DNA of 12,962 nt, taken from contig NZ_JAFLSB010000039.1 of the NCBI RefSeq assembly GCF_022511165.1, forward strand, positions 1 through 12,962. Direction: 5' to 3'. Below, in pieces: positions 1 to 5,832 of the stretch (its first letter is position 1; each line of letters begins with the position of its first letter). Below the pieces are notes generated by a model that had not been told where the DNA came from, did not search any database, and worked only from the letters and a program-made list of their open reading frames with translations. Made by a program: the position numbers and the translations under genes. The stretch comes from Helicobacter sp. (GTDB taxonomy: Bacteria; Campylobacterota; Campylobacteria; Campylobacterales; Helicobacteraceae).

Positions 1-198
1 GACAATCTCTCCCTTAGGATAGGCTTCTTGAATCAGCTTCTCATCAGCTTTATTTTGAGGCAAAAGAACGGAAGTTTTAAGTGCGTGGGTTTTGAGGGAA
101 AAAATCCACACTTCATTATCCCCTATTTTTGTGTGATACTCACCATTTGCCCATAAACAAGATACTAAAAAAACAAAAATTAACAAAACCTTTTTCAT
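1..198 (-). CDS. Exported protein, N-terminal part only (possibly MBL-fold metallohydrolase)
   Basis: The first 66 codons are present; the gene runs off the left edge. The start ATG (198-196) has a good AAGGAG ribosome site eight bases upstream. Residues 1-17 form a typical Sec signal peptide: MKK, a hydrophobic stretch, then cleavage after LWA. The mature part begins NGEYHTKIGDNEVW and later reads TSVLLPQNKADEKLIQ followed by EAYPKGEIV. This layout (a short beta-rich start, then a serine/leucine stretch and a 'P-x-G' turn) resembles the region just before the first strand of secreted MBL-fold metallohydrolases. The HxHxDH metal motif would lie outside the window, so the family is a guess. 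The export prediction is firm. It is divergent from the small secreted protein at 437-754, and both genes have near-identical start regions. Confidence 0.7.
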   Translation of the reverse strand, partial: MKKVLLIFVFLVSCLWANGEYHTKIGDNEVWIFSLKTHALKTSVLLPQNKADEKLIQEAYPKGEIV

Positions 199-436
199 TT
201 TTTCTCCTTAAAATAATCACAAAAATGTCTTGATGAGGCATTATTCCTTTTTTTTACTTAAAATTTAATTTTTATCTCATATATGTCTTAAAATGCGTTT
301 TCATCAAATGCAATCAAACTTCTTTTATGATAAAAAGCTTTTTGTCTTTAAGTTGTTTTTTGGTATATTTGCCTTTATAAAGATAAATATAAATTGAAAC
401 AAAGATATTTTTGTGTGAAGGGCATTAAGGAGAAAA
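199..436. promoter_or_regulatory. Divergent intergenic promoter region between two exported-protein genes
   Basis: This 238-bp A/T-rich stretch holds no gene. For the leftward gene, a possible -10 is AATAAT on the minus strand (245-240), directly preceded by a run of eight A (plus-strand T8, 248-255). For the rightward gene, TATAAA at 376-381 and again at 388-393 are possible -10 elements behind T-rich blocks, as is usual for Helicobacter sigma-80/70 promoters, which lack a clear -35. A perfect 12-bp palindrome, AAAAAGCTTTTT, lies at 332-343. It has no loop and is not a terminator. The promoter assignments are inference only. Confidence 0.35.
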
Positions 437-754
437 ATGAAAAAGATTCTAGGTAGTATATGCCTATGTGCAAGTTTATGGGCGGGAGAATGGGTGATGT
501 TTTCAGATGGCACAGATACTTATCTCTACTCGACTACAACCGGTGAAGTGTATATTCGCTACCATCTAAAAAAAAGAAATTATGAAGATGTATTTGTTAA
601 AATGCCTCGCGGTATGTTTCCTAATGAAGTAAATAAAACACAAAGAGATACGAGCATTCCTTCACCCACAGCTCCAAATGCCGATCAACTCAAAGAAATG
701 CAAAATAATGCACTCAAAAAATCTCAAGAAATACTCAACTCTGCTCTTGATTAA
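437..754 (+). CDS. Small periplasmic or secreted protein of unknown function
   Basis: A 105-residue protein with AAGGAG four bases before the ATG. Residues 1-16 are a Sec signal peptide (MKKILG, hydrophobic core, cleavage after ASLWA). The mature part starts GEWVMFSDGTDTYLYSTTTG, an aromatic/threonine-rich beta-strand-like segment (17-42). A basic stretch follows (LKKRNYEDVFVKMPRG), then a proline/threonine linker (71-80) and a likely helix at 82-103. There are no cysteines in the mature part and no recognisable domain. I do not recognise the family; it may be specific to Helicobacter. The gene is monocistronic and convergent with hisG. Its stop codon overlaps the hisG stop by four bases, leaving no room for a terminator between them. 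Confidence 0.75.
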   Translation: MKKILGSICLCASLWAGEWVMFSDGTDTYLYSTTTGEVYIRYHLKKRNYEDVFVKMPRGMFPNEVNKTQRDTSIPSPTAPNADQLKEMQNNALKKSQEILNSALD

Positions 755-1365
755 TCTTTAACCATTTTCTTAAGCTCTTCATAAAGGGCGAGAATCTGCT
801 CTTTTTTCTCATAAAAGCTATTATTATTGACGACCAAATACGCACTTGATTCCATAATGACTTCATCAATTTTAAGATTATTTTGTGCCATTGTGCTACC
901 TGTTTCTACAATATCCACAATCGCATCGCTTAACCCCACAAGCGGAGCAAGCTCGATTGAACCATAAAGCTTTAAAGATTCAATAGAGACGGCTTTGTTT
1001 GCAAAAAATTTACGCGTGATATGGGGCATTTTTGTAGCAATTTTAAGTTTTGGTTGCTGATAATCAAGGCTTTTACCCATAGGTGAGCCAACCACCACCT
1101 TGCATTTACCAATGCCAAGATTGAGGAGTCGCACTACATTTGCCTCTTGCTCCTCAATCACATCTAAGCCCACAATCCCCACATCTGCAGCTTGATGAAC
1201 AACATAAGTAGGCACATCTTGACTACGCACAAGCAAAAAAGTAAAGTCATTATGCTCCAAAATCAATTTTCTATCGTCAAAGACAAAATTTCCACCATAG
1301 AGCTGCTCAAAGAATGCGAGACTCTCTTGTGCTATACGCCCCTTAGGCAAGGCTACTTTTATCAT
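751..1365 (-). CDS. hisG: ATP phosphoribosyltransferase, catalytic subunit, short form
   Basis: Catalyses the first step of histidine synthesis, ATP + PRPP to N1-phosphoribosyl-ATP, in the cytoplasm. From ATG 1365 the protein has 204 residues. It begins MIKVALPKGRI, carries VRSQDVPTYV (46-55) and ADVGIVGLDVIEE (60-72), and has the PRPP-binding loop DAIVDIVETGST (147-158). It lacks the roughly 80-residue C-terminal regulatory domain of long-form HisG (about 300 residues). Short forms work only with the HisZ regulatory subunit, which is not in this window. A GTG nine bases further upstream is in frame, but its G is part of the AAGGAG ribosome site (1379-1374), so the ATG with eight-base spacing is the real start. 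It is the last gene of the minus-strand run, 40 bases after coaX, and is separated from any other his gene seen here. Confidence 0.95.
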   Translation of the reverse strand: MIKVALPKGRIAQESLAFFEQLYGGNFVFDDRKLILEHNDFTFLLVRSQDVPTYVVHQAADVGIVGLDVIEEQEANVVRLLNLGIGKCKVVVGSPMGKSLDYQQPKLKIATKMPHITRKFFANKAVSIESLKLYGSIELAPLVGLSDAIVDIVETGSTMAQNNLKIDEVIMESSAYLVVNNNSFYEKKEQILALYEELKKMVKD

Positions 1366-1373
1366 TTCATACA

Positions 1374-1379
1374 CTCCTT
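1374..1379 (-). promoter_or_regulatory. Ribosome binding site that fixes the hisG start
   Basis: On the minus strand the sequence reads AAGGAG, then TGTATGAA, then ATG. The upstream in-frame GTG shares its first G with this Shine-Dalgarno sequence and so cannot be the start. The ATG at 1365-1363 has ideal eight-base spacing. Confidence 0.8.
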
Positions 1380-1405
1380 ACTTTACATAAAATCTTCTCT
1401 TTAAG

Positions 1406-2026
1406 TTATATATGTTTTTGCAATGCCTTTTGCATACCCTTAAAAACAAGAGTATTATCATAAATAGCATTTTCAAAAAATCGTGCAAAAAACTTGCCAT
1501 CGCCACCTGTAAAATACAATTTTTTAGTGCGCGAAGTATTTTTTATCATTAAAATAATGCTTTTTAGCACACCAAAGCTAATGGCATCTGTTGTATTTTG
1601 TGGTAAAGAGGCAAGATTCACACTTGGCTCTACACCTCTATCAAGCACAGGTGAAATATCAGCATACATCTTTCTATAGGCTTCAAGCCCGGGCATAATA
1701 TATCCACCGATGTGAATCCCCCCTTCCATTACATCTGCAGTAATCGCACTTCCTGCATCAATAATTACCCCATTATCAACTGCCTTACACGCTGCTTTTC
1801 TATCTACACCTAAGCCATTATATTGTGTCTGTATTTCAATATGCTCACTTACATTTATGCAATAAGGGTGCGAAGCAAGCAAGCAATGCTCAAAACGTTC
1901 ATTGACACTAATATAATAAATAGGCACATCTTCCTTTTTTTTTGTGAGCGAATAGGGCTTTTCTTTCCAGATTCTACCTTTATGGTAAAAATGCAAAAAA
2001 GTATTGCCTACATCACACAAAAGCAT
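1406..2026 (-). CDS. coaX: Type III pantothenate kinase
   Basis: Phosphorylates pantothenate with ATP, the first step of coenzyme A synthesis; it acts as a cytoplasmic dimer of the ASKHA fold. The 206-residue protein shows the family motifs: the phosphate-1 loop DVGNT (5-9), GLGVDR (71-76), DAGSAIT (90-96), and GGYIMPG (107-113). It is somewhat shorter than many CoaX proteins (about 220-260) but similar to my recollection of H. pylori CoaX (HP0862). The start ATG shares its A with the TAA stop of the upstream lipoprotein gene (TAATG), which suggests translational coupling. Residues 29-31 are encoded by a run of nine A on the coding strand (plus-strand T9, 1935-1943), a possible slippage site. 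CoaX is insensitive to CoA feedback and needs a monovalent cation in characterised members. Confidence 0.95.
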   Translation of the reverse strand: MLLCDVGNTFLHFYHKGRIWKEKPYSLTKKKEDVPIYYISVNERFEHCLLASHPYCINVSEHIEIQTQYNGLGVDRKAACKAVDNGVIIDAGSAITADVMEGGIHIGGYIMPGLEAYRKMYADISPVLDRGVEPSVNLASLPQNTTDAISFGVLKSIILMIKNTSRTKKLYFTGGDGKFFARFFENAIYDNTLVFKGMQKALQKHI

Positions 2027-3036
2027 TACTCAAACCTTTTATAGACCTTGTCATAAAAGAAGGTATCGCGATTGTAAAAAAGACTTTTTTTCTTTGGAAG
2101 ATTGCTTTTATATACCTTAAGTGCAAAATCATCAAGGCTAAGGGCGATGAGATAGCCACCTCTCTCAAGTGTGTAAAGTGTATTATTAGCAATCACAAGT
2201 CCGCTTAAAACAGCAAAAGGCAAACGCACCTTGCGCAAAAGCTTGAGTGTATGATCAAGCTCTAAAATCTCACCCTCAATACTCAAAACATACACTCTTT
2301 CATTATGATATAACACATCGCGCAAATCAACATCATATTTGAAGCTTTTATTGTCAATAATCGCGCTTATGCGCTTAGCAGTCGCTGCCAAAAGATAGGG
2401 ATTTTTTGCATACAAATACATCACATTATTAAAAAATTTATCACTCACAATAAGAATATCTTTGACAATTTTATTTTGCTCTTTATCATAAATGAGGACT
2501 TTCCCCTCTAAATCCGGAAAAATAACATATTTTTCACTAATTTGTGGCGAAGCAAGAGAGGCATTAATCGCTAAAACCGAAGCATATTTTTGAGAAAATA
2601 TCTCCTTTTTTTGCGCTATATCATAATACATCAATGTATTATCAATTAAAACTAAAGCGAGTTTGTCGCCTTTGATGGCTGCAGAAAGCACGCAAATATC
2701 AAAGGGGATTGTCTGCATAGCCGCTGTAGTAGCTTCCATAATCAAAATTTCTTTACATTCCCTTTGCAGGACATAAGTGTTTTTATCTTGTGTGAGAAAT
2801 GTATGTTTAGATTCTAAAACAAGAGGTGTGATACCCTCTGCAAAGCTTAGCAAAGTATGGTCTTTAAGCACCGCTCCCTCTCGTGTAGCACTCTTTATAG
2901 GCGCACTTAATTTGCCTTTAAATTCAATCTTGCCGCTAATAAATTGCGGTTCAAAATGCTTCTTTGAGCTACAACCTGATATGCAAAAAACGCTTACACA
3001 CGCAGCATAAATGATAAATTTTGCTCTCTGTGCCAT
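2026..3036 (-). CDS. Beta-propeller lipoprotein, BamB-like
   Basis: A 336-residue protein with a type II signal peptide: AQRAK, a hydrophobic core and lipobox ISGC with the lipidated cysteine at residue 22, followed by SSKK. The rest consists of repeating beta-rich units of PQQ/WD-like character, for example NTLMYYDIAQKKEI (133-146), GKVLIYDKEQNKIV (178-191), GEILELDHTLKLLRKV (255-270) and GGYLIALSLDDFALKVYK (293-310). This fits a propeller of about six to eight blades. An outer-membrane lipoprotein propeller directly downstream of a single-TM TPR protein is the E. coli yfgM-bamB arrangement. BamB helps BamA assemble outer-membrane proteins. The match is by architecture and order, not by sequence that I could align, so a BamB role is inference. 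TAATG overlaps join it to both neighbours. The position corresponds to H. pylori HP0863 as I recall it. Confidence 0.8.
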   Translation of the reverse strand: MAQRAKFIIYAACVSVFCISGCSSKKHFEPQFISGKIEFKGKLSAPIKSATREGAVLKDHTLLSFAEGITPLVLESKHTFLTQDKNTYVLQRECKEILIMEATTAAMQTIPFDICVLSAAIKGDKLALVLIDNTLMYYDIAQKKEIFSQKYASVLAINASLASPQISEKYVIFPDLEGKVLIYDKEQNKIVKDILIVSDKFFNNVMYLYAKNPYLLAATAKRISAIIDNKSFKYDVDLRDVLYHNERVYVLSIEGEILELDHTLKLLRKVRLPFAVLSGLVIANNTLYTLERGGYLIALSLDDFALKVYKSNLPKKKSLFYNRDTFFYDKVYKRFE

Positions 3037-3701
3037 TAATTACTACCCTTTGATAATTCTAATCCAAAATGCTTGAGGCTCACTGCCTCTTCCCAAAAAA
3101 GACTATTTTCAGGGATAAGCATTAGTTTTTGATGTGCCTCTTTTACCTTATCTGCTTGAAAAAGCAAATAAGCCTCTTGCAAAAGGGCGAAATTCTTTAA
3201 ACTTGCTAGTTTGGTAGATTCTAGATTTGTGATATTTTGCATCAAAGCATCTGTATTCTTAGCATCTTTAATGCCTCCATTTTGAGAATCTATCAACTCG
3301 CTTGCCCGCAATGAGGCAAGTTCATATTGAGCCAAAGAGCGCACAAAAGCATTTGAGGAATGTGTCAGCTCCTCATAAGTAGCCATATCATTGTGTGTAT
3401 TAAAAAAGCGATATACATCATAAAGTGCAGGGCTTTTTTGCTCCAAAGTCTCTAAAGCATTCTTATCTGTAGAATCCACAAGGAGCTTTGCATAGGCTGC
3501 ACTTGCCTCTTTAGCGCGCACCTCCTGCATATACCCACTCACATACCACCATACAATCGCACCTACCGCACATATAAGGAGGGCGATGATGAATTTACGA
3601 TACCGCCTCCATAGAATCTCTAACGCAAACGCACTCTCTAAAATCTTCTCATCTCTATCAAAGGATTCTTTGACACTTTTTAGATTTGATTGTAAGCTCA
3701 T
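3036..3701 (-). CDS. Membrane-anchored TPR protein, YfgM-like
   Basis: A 221-residue protein with a charged cytoplasmic N-terminus (1-36, ending WRRYRK), one membrane segment (about 37-57, FIIALLICAVGAIVWWYV) and a helical C-terminal domain (60-221) in the periplasm. The helices are alanine/leucine rich with TPR-like spacing, for example AKEASAAYAKLL, AQYELASLRASELI and FALLQEAYLLFQADKVKEAHQKL. This is the layout of E. coli YfgM, a SecYEG/PpiD-associated protein. The reading frame is open further upstream and overlaps dut by 47 bases, but the ATG at 3701 has AGGGAG five bases before it and gives a sensible 16-base gap after dut. The gene ends with TAATG into the lipoprotein gene. The YfgM assignment rests on topology and on the BamB-like neighbour; it would correspond to H. 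pylori HP0864. Confidence 0.8.
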   Translation of the reverse strand: MSLQSNLKSVKESFDRDEKILESAFALEILWRRYRKFIIALLICAVGAIVWWYVSGYMQEVRAKEASAAYAKLLVDSTDKNALETLEQKSPALYDVYRFFNTHNDMATYEELTHSSNAFVRSLAQYELASLRASELIDSQNGGIKDAKNTDALMQNITNLESTKLASLKNFALLQEAYLLFQADKVKEAHQKLMLIPENSLFWEEAVSLKHFGLELSKGSN

Positions 3702-3706
3702 ACATA

Positions 3707-3712
3707 CTCCCT
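3707..3712 (-). promoter_or_regulatory. Ribosome binding site that fixes the start of the TPR membrane protein
   Basis: AGGGAG on the minus strand lies five bases before the ATG at 3701. It supports this start over the longer in-frame opening at 3764, which would overlap dut and add a non-conserved extension of 21 residues. Confidence 0.65.
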
Positions 3713-3717
3713 CTCTT

Positions 3718-4161
3718 TTATTTTGATACGCCAGAAGAACCAAAGCCCCTCTCTCCACGCTCACTTAAGCCTAACGCCTCTACTTCTTCAAATACGGCTT
3801 GAGTTACCTCACTTACTACCGCTTGGGCGATTCTATCACCTGCGCGAATCTGAAAATCTGTATTTGAGTGATTGATGAGTATTACTTTGATTTCTCCGCG
3901 ATAATCACTATCAATCGTGCCTGGAGTATTGAGCACACTTATGCCATTATGCAAAGCCAAACCGCTTCGTGGGCGCACCTGCACTTCAAAGCCAGATTCT
4001 ATCTCAAAGGCTAATCCTGTATCAATAAGCGCTCTCTCACCAGCAGCTATTGTATAATCTTTCAAAGAATGCAAATCAAACCCTGCAGCTTGTGTGCTTT
4101 GATAGCTTGGTATCACCGCCTCTTGATGCAATTTTTTAACCTTAATATGCGCTTGTTTCAT
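3718..4161 (-). CDS. dut: Deoxyuridine 5'-triphosphate nucleotidohydrolase (dUTPase)
   Basis: Hydrolyses dUTP to dUMP and pyrophosphate, keeping uracil out of DNA and supplying dUMP for thymidylate synthesis; it works as a cytoplasmic homotrimer with Mg2+. The 147-residue protein is of normal length for the trimeric family and shows all five motifs: I AGFDLHS (26-32), II RPRSGL (63-68), III with GTIDSDYRGE (81-90), IV DRIAQAVV (109-116), and the C-terminal, phosphate-closing motif V RGERGFGSSG (135-144). It starts six bases after the greA stop with only a weak ribosome site, so it is probably translated by coupling to greA. Confidence 0.97.
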   Translation of the reverse strand: MKQAHIKVKKLHQEAVIPSYQSTQAAGFDLHSLKDYTIAAGERALIDTGLAFEIESGFEVQVRPRSGLALHNGISVLNTPGTIDSDYRGEIKVILINHSNTDFQIRAGDRIAQAVVSEVTQAVFEEVEALGLSERGERGFGSSGVSK

Positions 4162-4167
4162 TATTCT

Positions 4168-4659
4168 CTAATCCTCAAACACAATCTCTTTATAAAACAC
4201 TTCTAAAATTTCAAATTCATTTTCCCCGCTTGGCAAAGTTATACTTACTTCATCGCCTACTGACTTGCCAATGAGGGCTTTTGCTATGGGCGAAGAGACA
4301 GAGATTAAGCCCTTAGAGGGTTTGCTTTCCATAGAGCCTACAAGCGTATAGACAAATTCTTGTTCAGTATCAAGATTCACAATTTTTACACTTGAACCAA
4401 AACTTACTTTATTATGTGGCAAAGTCGCAGGATCAATGATTTGTGCATTAGCAAGCATAGCTCCTAATTCATTAATCCGCGCTTCAATAAAGGCTTGCTT
4501 TTCTCGCGCAGCGTGATACTCTGCATTTTCTTTTAAATCCCCGTGGCTTCGTGCCACATCAATTTCTACCACAATGCGCGGACGCTCCACTTCTTTGAGA
4601 TTCTTAAGCTCTGCACACAACTTCTCATAGCCATAATTTGTCATTGGTTCTGTTGCCAT
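4168..4659 (-). CDS. greA: Transcription elongation factor GreA
   Basis: Rescues backtracked RNA polymerase by stimulating cleavage of the transcript 3' end. The 163-residue protein has the N-terminal coiled-coil hairpin (about 8-77) with the acidic tip DLKENAEY (41-48; D41 and E44 enter the polymerase channel). Its C-terminal FKBP-like domain (about 83-160) includes GLISVSSPIAKALIGK. The open frame continues 59 codons upstream into the HAD gene, but the start chosen at 4659 (MATEPMTNYG) matches the usual GreA N-terminus (E. coli MQAIPMT). GGGGGAG lies just before it, although its spacing of about two bases is tight. A 67-base gap separates it from the HAD gene, so it may have its own promoter or be read through. 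Confidence 0.96.
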   Translation of the reverse strand: MATEPMTNYGYEKLCAELKNLKEVERPRIVVEIDVARSHGDLKENAEYHAAREKQAFIEARINELGAMLANAQIIDPATLPHNKVSFGSSVKIVNLDTEQEFVYTLVGSMESKPSKGLISVSSPIAKALIGKSVGDEVSITLPSGENEFEILEVFYKEIVFED

Positions 4660-4726
4660 TGCTCCCCCAAAAACTAAGATATAATTAATGAAGCCAACTA
4701 GCTTAGCAAAGCTAAAAAAACAAAGA

Positions 4727-5404
4727 CTAAATGCCACATTTTTGCGCAATATAATGCACAGCTTCAAGTGCATTATTACACAAAGGCACATTAAAATTCT
4801 CCATACTCTCCCTACTACCAAAGCCACATAGCACACCTATAGCTTGAATCTGCGCATTTTGTGCGCTACTTAAATCAAGTGCAGTATCACCTACCATAAA
4901 GATTCTGTGCTTTTTTATCCCCCTTTGTGTAGCACATAAATCATCCAAAGCCTTTAAAATAGGCTCGGCATTAGGTTTAGGGTGAGTGGTAGATTCTATA
5001 CCCACAATGCTCTCAAAATACTGCCACACTCCAAGCTTTTCTAAAAGTATCTGCGAAAAATCGCCTCGTTTTGTTGTTACTATCCCAAGAGAAGCAAAGT
5101 CAAAGGCTTCAATTATCGCCTCTTTAGCATAGGGAAGCAAATGTGTGCCTGCCTCCATAAGAGAGCGATAGTGGATTCTATACTGACGCACATATTCACC
5201 TACACAAGAAGTATCCACACCTTGTTGCATAAACATATCCTCCAAAGTATGCCCAATGCTCTTTTTGATACTTTCAAACGAAGGAGATTCTCGCCCCATA
5301 TCCTTACAAGCCGCACAAAAACTCGCGCAAATCGCCTGTGTAGAATCTATAAGTGTGCCATCTAAATCAAAAAGTATGATAATATCTTTTGTCATATCTT
5401 GCAT
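4727..5404 (-). CDS. HAD-superfamily phosphatase, phosphoglycolate phosphatase-like
   Basis: A 225-residue HAD hydrolase of subfamily IA. Motif I is FDLDGT (12-17), with nucleophile D13 and acid/base D15. Motif II is the threonine in VTTKRG (T110 or T111). Motif III is K143 in HPKPN. Motif IV is VGDTALD (171-177), with D173 and D177 binding Mg2+. A helical cap lies between motifs I and II (about 20-95), as in Gph and pyrophosphatase PpaX. The substrate cannot be read from sequence; 2-phosphoglycolate or a related small phosphate ester is the usual assignment. The start at 5404 has only a weak AAGAG site; an in-frame ATG lies three codons later. It leads the minus-strand run and is divergent from napA. 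Confidence 0.9.
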   Translation of the reverse strand: MQDMTKDIIILFDLDGTLIDSTQAICASFCAACKDMGRESPSFESIKKSIGHTLEDMFMQQGVDTSCVGEYVRQYRIHYRSLMEAGTHLLPYAKEAIIEAFDFASLGIVTTKRGDFSQILLEKLGVWQYFESIVGIESTTHPKPNAEPILKALDDLCATQRGIKKHRIFMVGDTALDLSSAQNAQIQAIGVLCGFGSRESMENFNVPLCNNALEAVHYIAQKCGI

Positions 5405-5465
5405 ATTTGCTCTTTTTGCATATATTTCATTTTACTCTATTATGATTTTGTAAGTATCTTGTGCA

Positions 5466-5471
5466 ATTATA
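5466..5471 (-). promoter_or_regulatory. Candidate -10 element for the HAD-greA-dut-hisG run
   Basis: The minus strand reads TGTATATAAT here, a perfect TATAAT with a nearby upstream TG. Transcription would start near 5459, about 55 bases before the HAD ATG. There is no obvious -35, as is common in Helicobacter. Confidence 0.45.
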
Positions 5472-5665
5472 TACATAAATTTATCTAGGATAGCTTTAAT
5501 GTTGAAAAGGCATTTCATAAAGATTCTTTATTCTTATATTCATTCTCAAACTAAGATTTTATTTTTATAATTTACTTGCCCATTTTTGTTTGCCAAATCC
5601 ACTTATTTGCCTATCTTGCCTAAAAATCTCACAAAAACCAAATTCCACACATTCTCATAATTCTC

Positions 5666-5681
5666 ATAATGATAACATTAT
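5666..5681. promoter_or_regulatory. Inverted repeat ATAATG-N4-CATTAT, possible Fur-like operator
   Basis: Six-base arms flank ATAA. With the preceding base, the left half reads CATAATGATAA, close to the two GATAAT hexamers of a Fur box. However, the right half is one base out of register with the classical 19-bp consensus. It lies about 150 bases upstream of napA, too far for simple repression of the proposed promoter. Iron control of an Fe/Mo enzyme is plausible but unproven. Confidence 0.25.
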
Positions 5682-5696
5682 ATATTTTAAAATATA
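5681..5696. repeat. Perfect 16-bp A/T palindrome
   Basis: TATATTTT is followed directly by its reverse complement AAAATATA. There is no loop and no T-run, so it is not a terminator. It could be a protein site or a flexible A/T-rich upstream element. A low-complexity A/T background makes chance occurrence possible. Confidence 0.5.
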
Positions 5697-5735
5697 AACA
5701 TAAAATCTAAAAAGTAAAAATTCTTTTAAATGTAA

Positions 5736-5749
5736 TTGATTTTTATCAA
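5736..5749 (+). promoter_or_regulatory. FNR/CRP-family binding site upstream of napA
   Basis: The sequence TTGAT-TTTT-ATCAA is a perfect palindrome and an exact match to the FNR consensus TTGAT-N4-ATCAA. Its centre (5742.5) is about 42 bases upstream of the start site expected from the TAGAAT -10 at 5773-5778. That is the classical class II activator position. The likely role is oxygen- or nitrogen-oxide-responsive activation of nap. H. pylori has no FNR homologue as far as I recall, so the cognate regulator must be sought in this genome. The alternative -10 at 5754-5759 would put the box near -23, a repressing position. Confidence 0.65.
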
Positions 5750-5772
5750 GTGCTAAAATTAAGAATCACGAG

Positions 5773-5778
5773 TAGAAT
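5773..5778 (+). promoter_or_regulatory. Candidate napA -10 element
   Basis: TAGAAT matches TATAAT at five of six positions and predicts a start near 5785, giving a leader of about 48 bases and placing the FNR-type box near -42. A competing extended -10 (TGC-TAAAAT, 5751-5759) is also good. Caution: TAGAAT here is part of the over-represented heptamer AGAATCT. Confidence 0.45.
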
Positions 5779-5821
5779 CTTTTTTAGCCGTTTGGATTCC
5801 CAAATGTGAGCGACAATTTTT

Positions 5822-5828
5822 AAGGAGG
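5822..5828 (+). promoter_or_regulatory. Strong napA ribosome binding site
   Basis: AAGGAGG, fully complementary to the 16S rRNA tail, is followed by TTTT and the napA ATG. It is the strongest ribosome site in the window, consistent with high NapA synthesis. Confidence 0.8.
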
Positions 5829-5832
5829 TTTT

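Larger units (their letters stand above)
5405..5832. promoter_or_regulatory. 428-bp divergent regulatory region between the HAD gene and napA
   Basis: No convincing gene is present. For the HAD gene, TATAAT on the minus strand (5471-5466), preceded by TGTA, is a good -10 giving a leader of about 55 bases. For napA there are several elements. A TTCTCATAA direct repeat lies at 5652-5669. An ATAATG-ATAA-CATTAT inverted repeat spans 5666-5681 and a perfect 16-bp palindrome spans 5681-5696. The FNR-type box is at 5736-5749, with -10 candidates at 5754-5759 and 5773-5778. The napA ribosome site AAGGAGG is at 5822-5828. A 13-bp odd-centred inverted repeat, TAAAGA-T-TCTTTA, lies at 5518-5530. Confidence 0.6.

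Noticed and set aside
332..343. AAAAAGCTTTTT as a terminator
   Set aside because: It is a perfect palindrome without a loop and with only two G/C pairs; no gene ends nearby.
3702..3764. Longer start of the TPR membrane protein within dut
   Set aside because: There is no ribosome site at the longer start, whereas AGGGAG precedes the ATG at 3701; the extra residues overlap dut motif V.
4699..4714. Hairpin TAGCTT-AGCA-AAGCTA before greA as a terminator
   Set aside because: On the minus strand the T-run precedes the stem rather than following it, and on the plus strand the stem is followed by A; it is weak and not an intrinsic terminator.
4660..4836. N-terminal extension of greA reaching into the HAD gene
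   Set aside because: The extension overlaps another gene by over 100 bases, is rich in Cys/Phe/Leu unlike GreA, and the standard GreA N-terminus begins at 4659.
5499..5570. A 23-codon frame (starting MLKRHFIKIL) with AGGA eight bases upstream
   Set aside because: It is short, of extreme A/T-driven composition, and has no recognisable peptide features or terminator logic after it; chance is likely.
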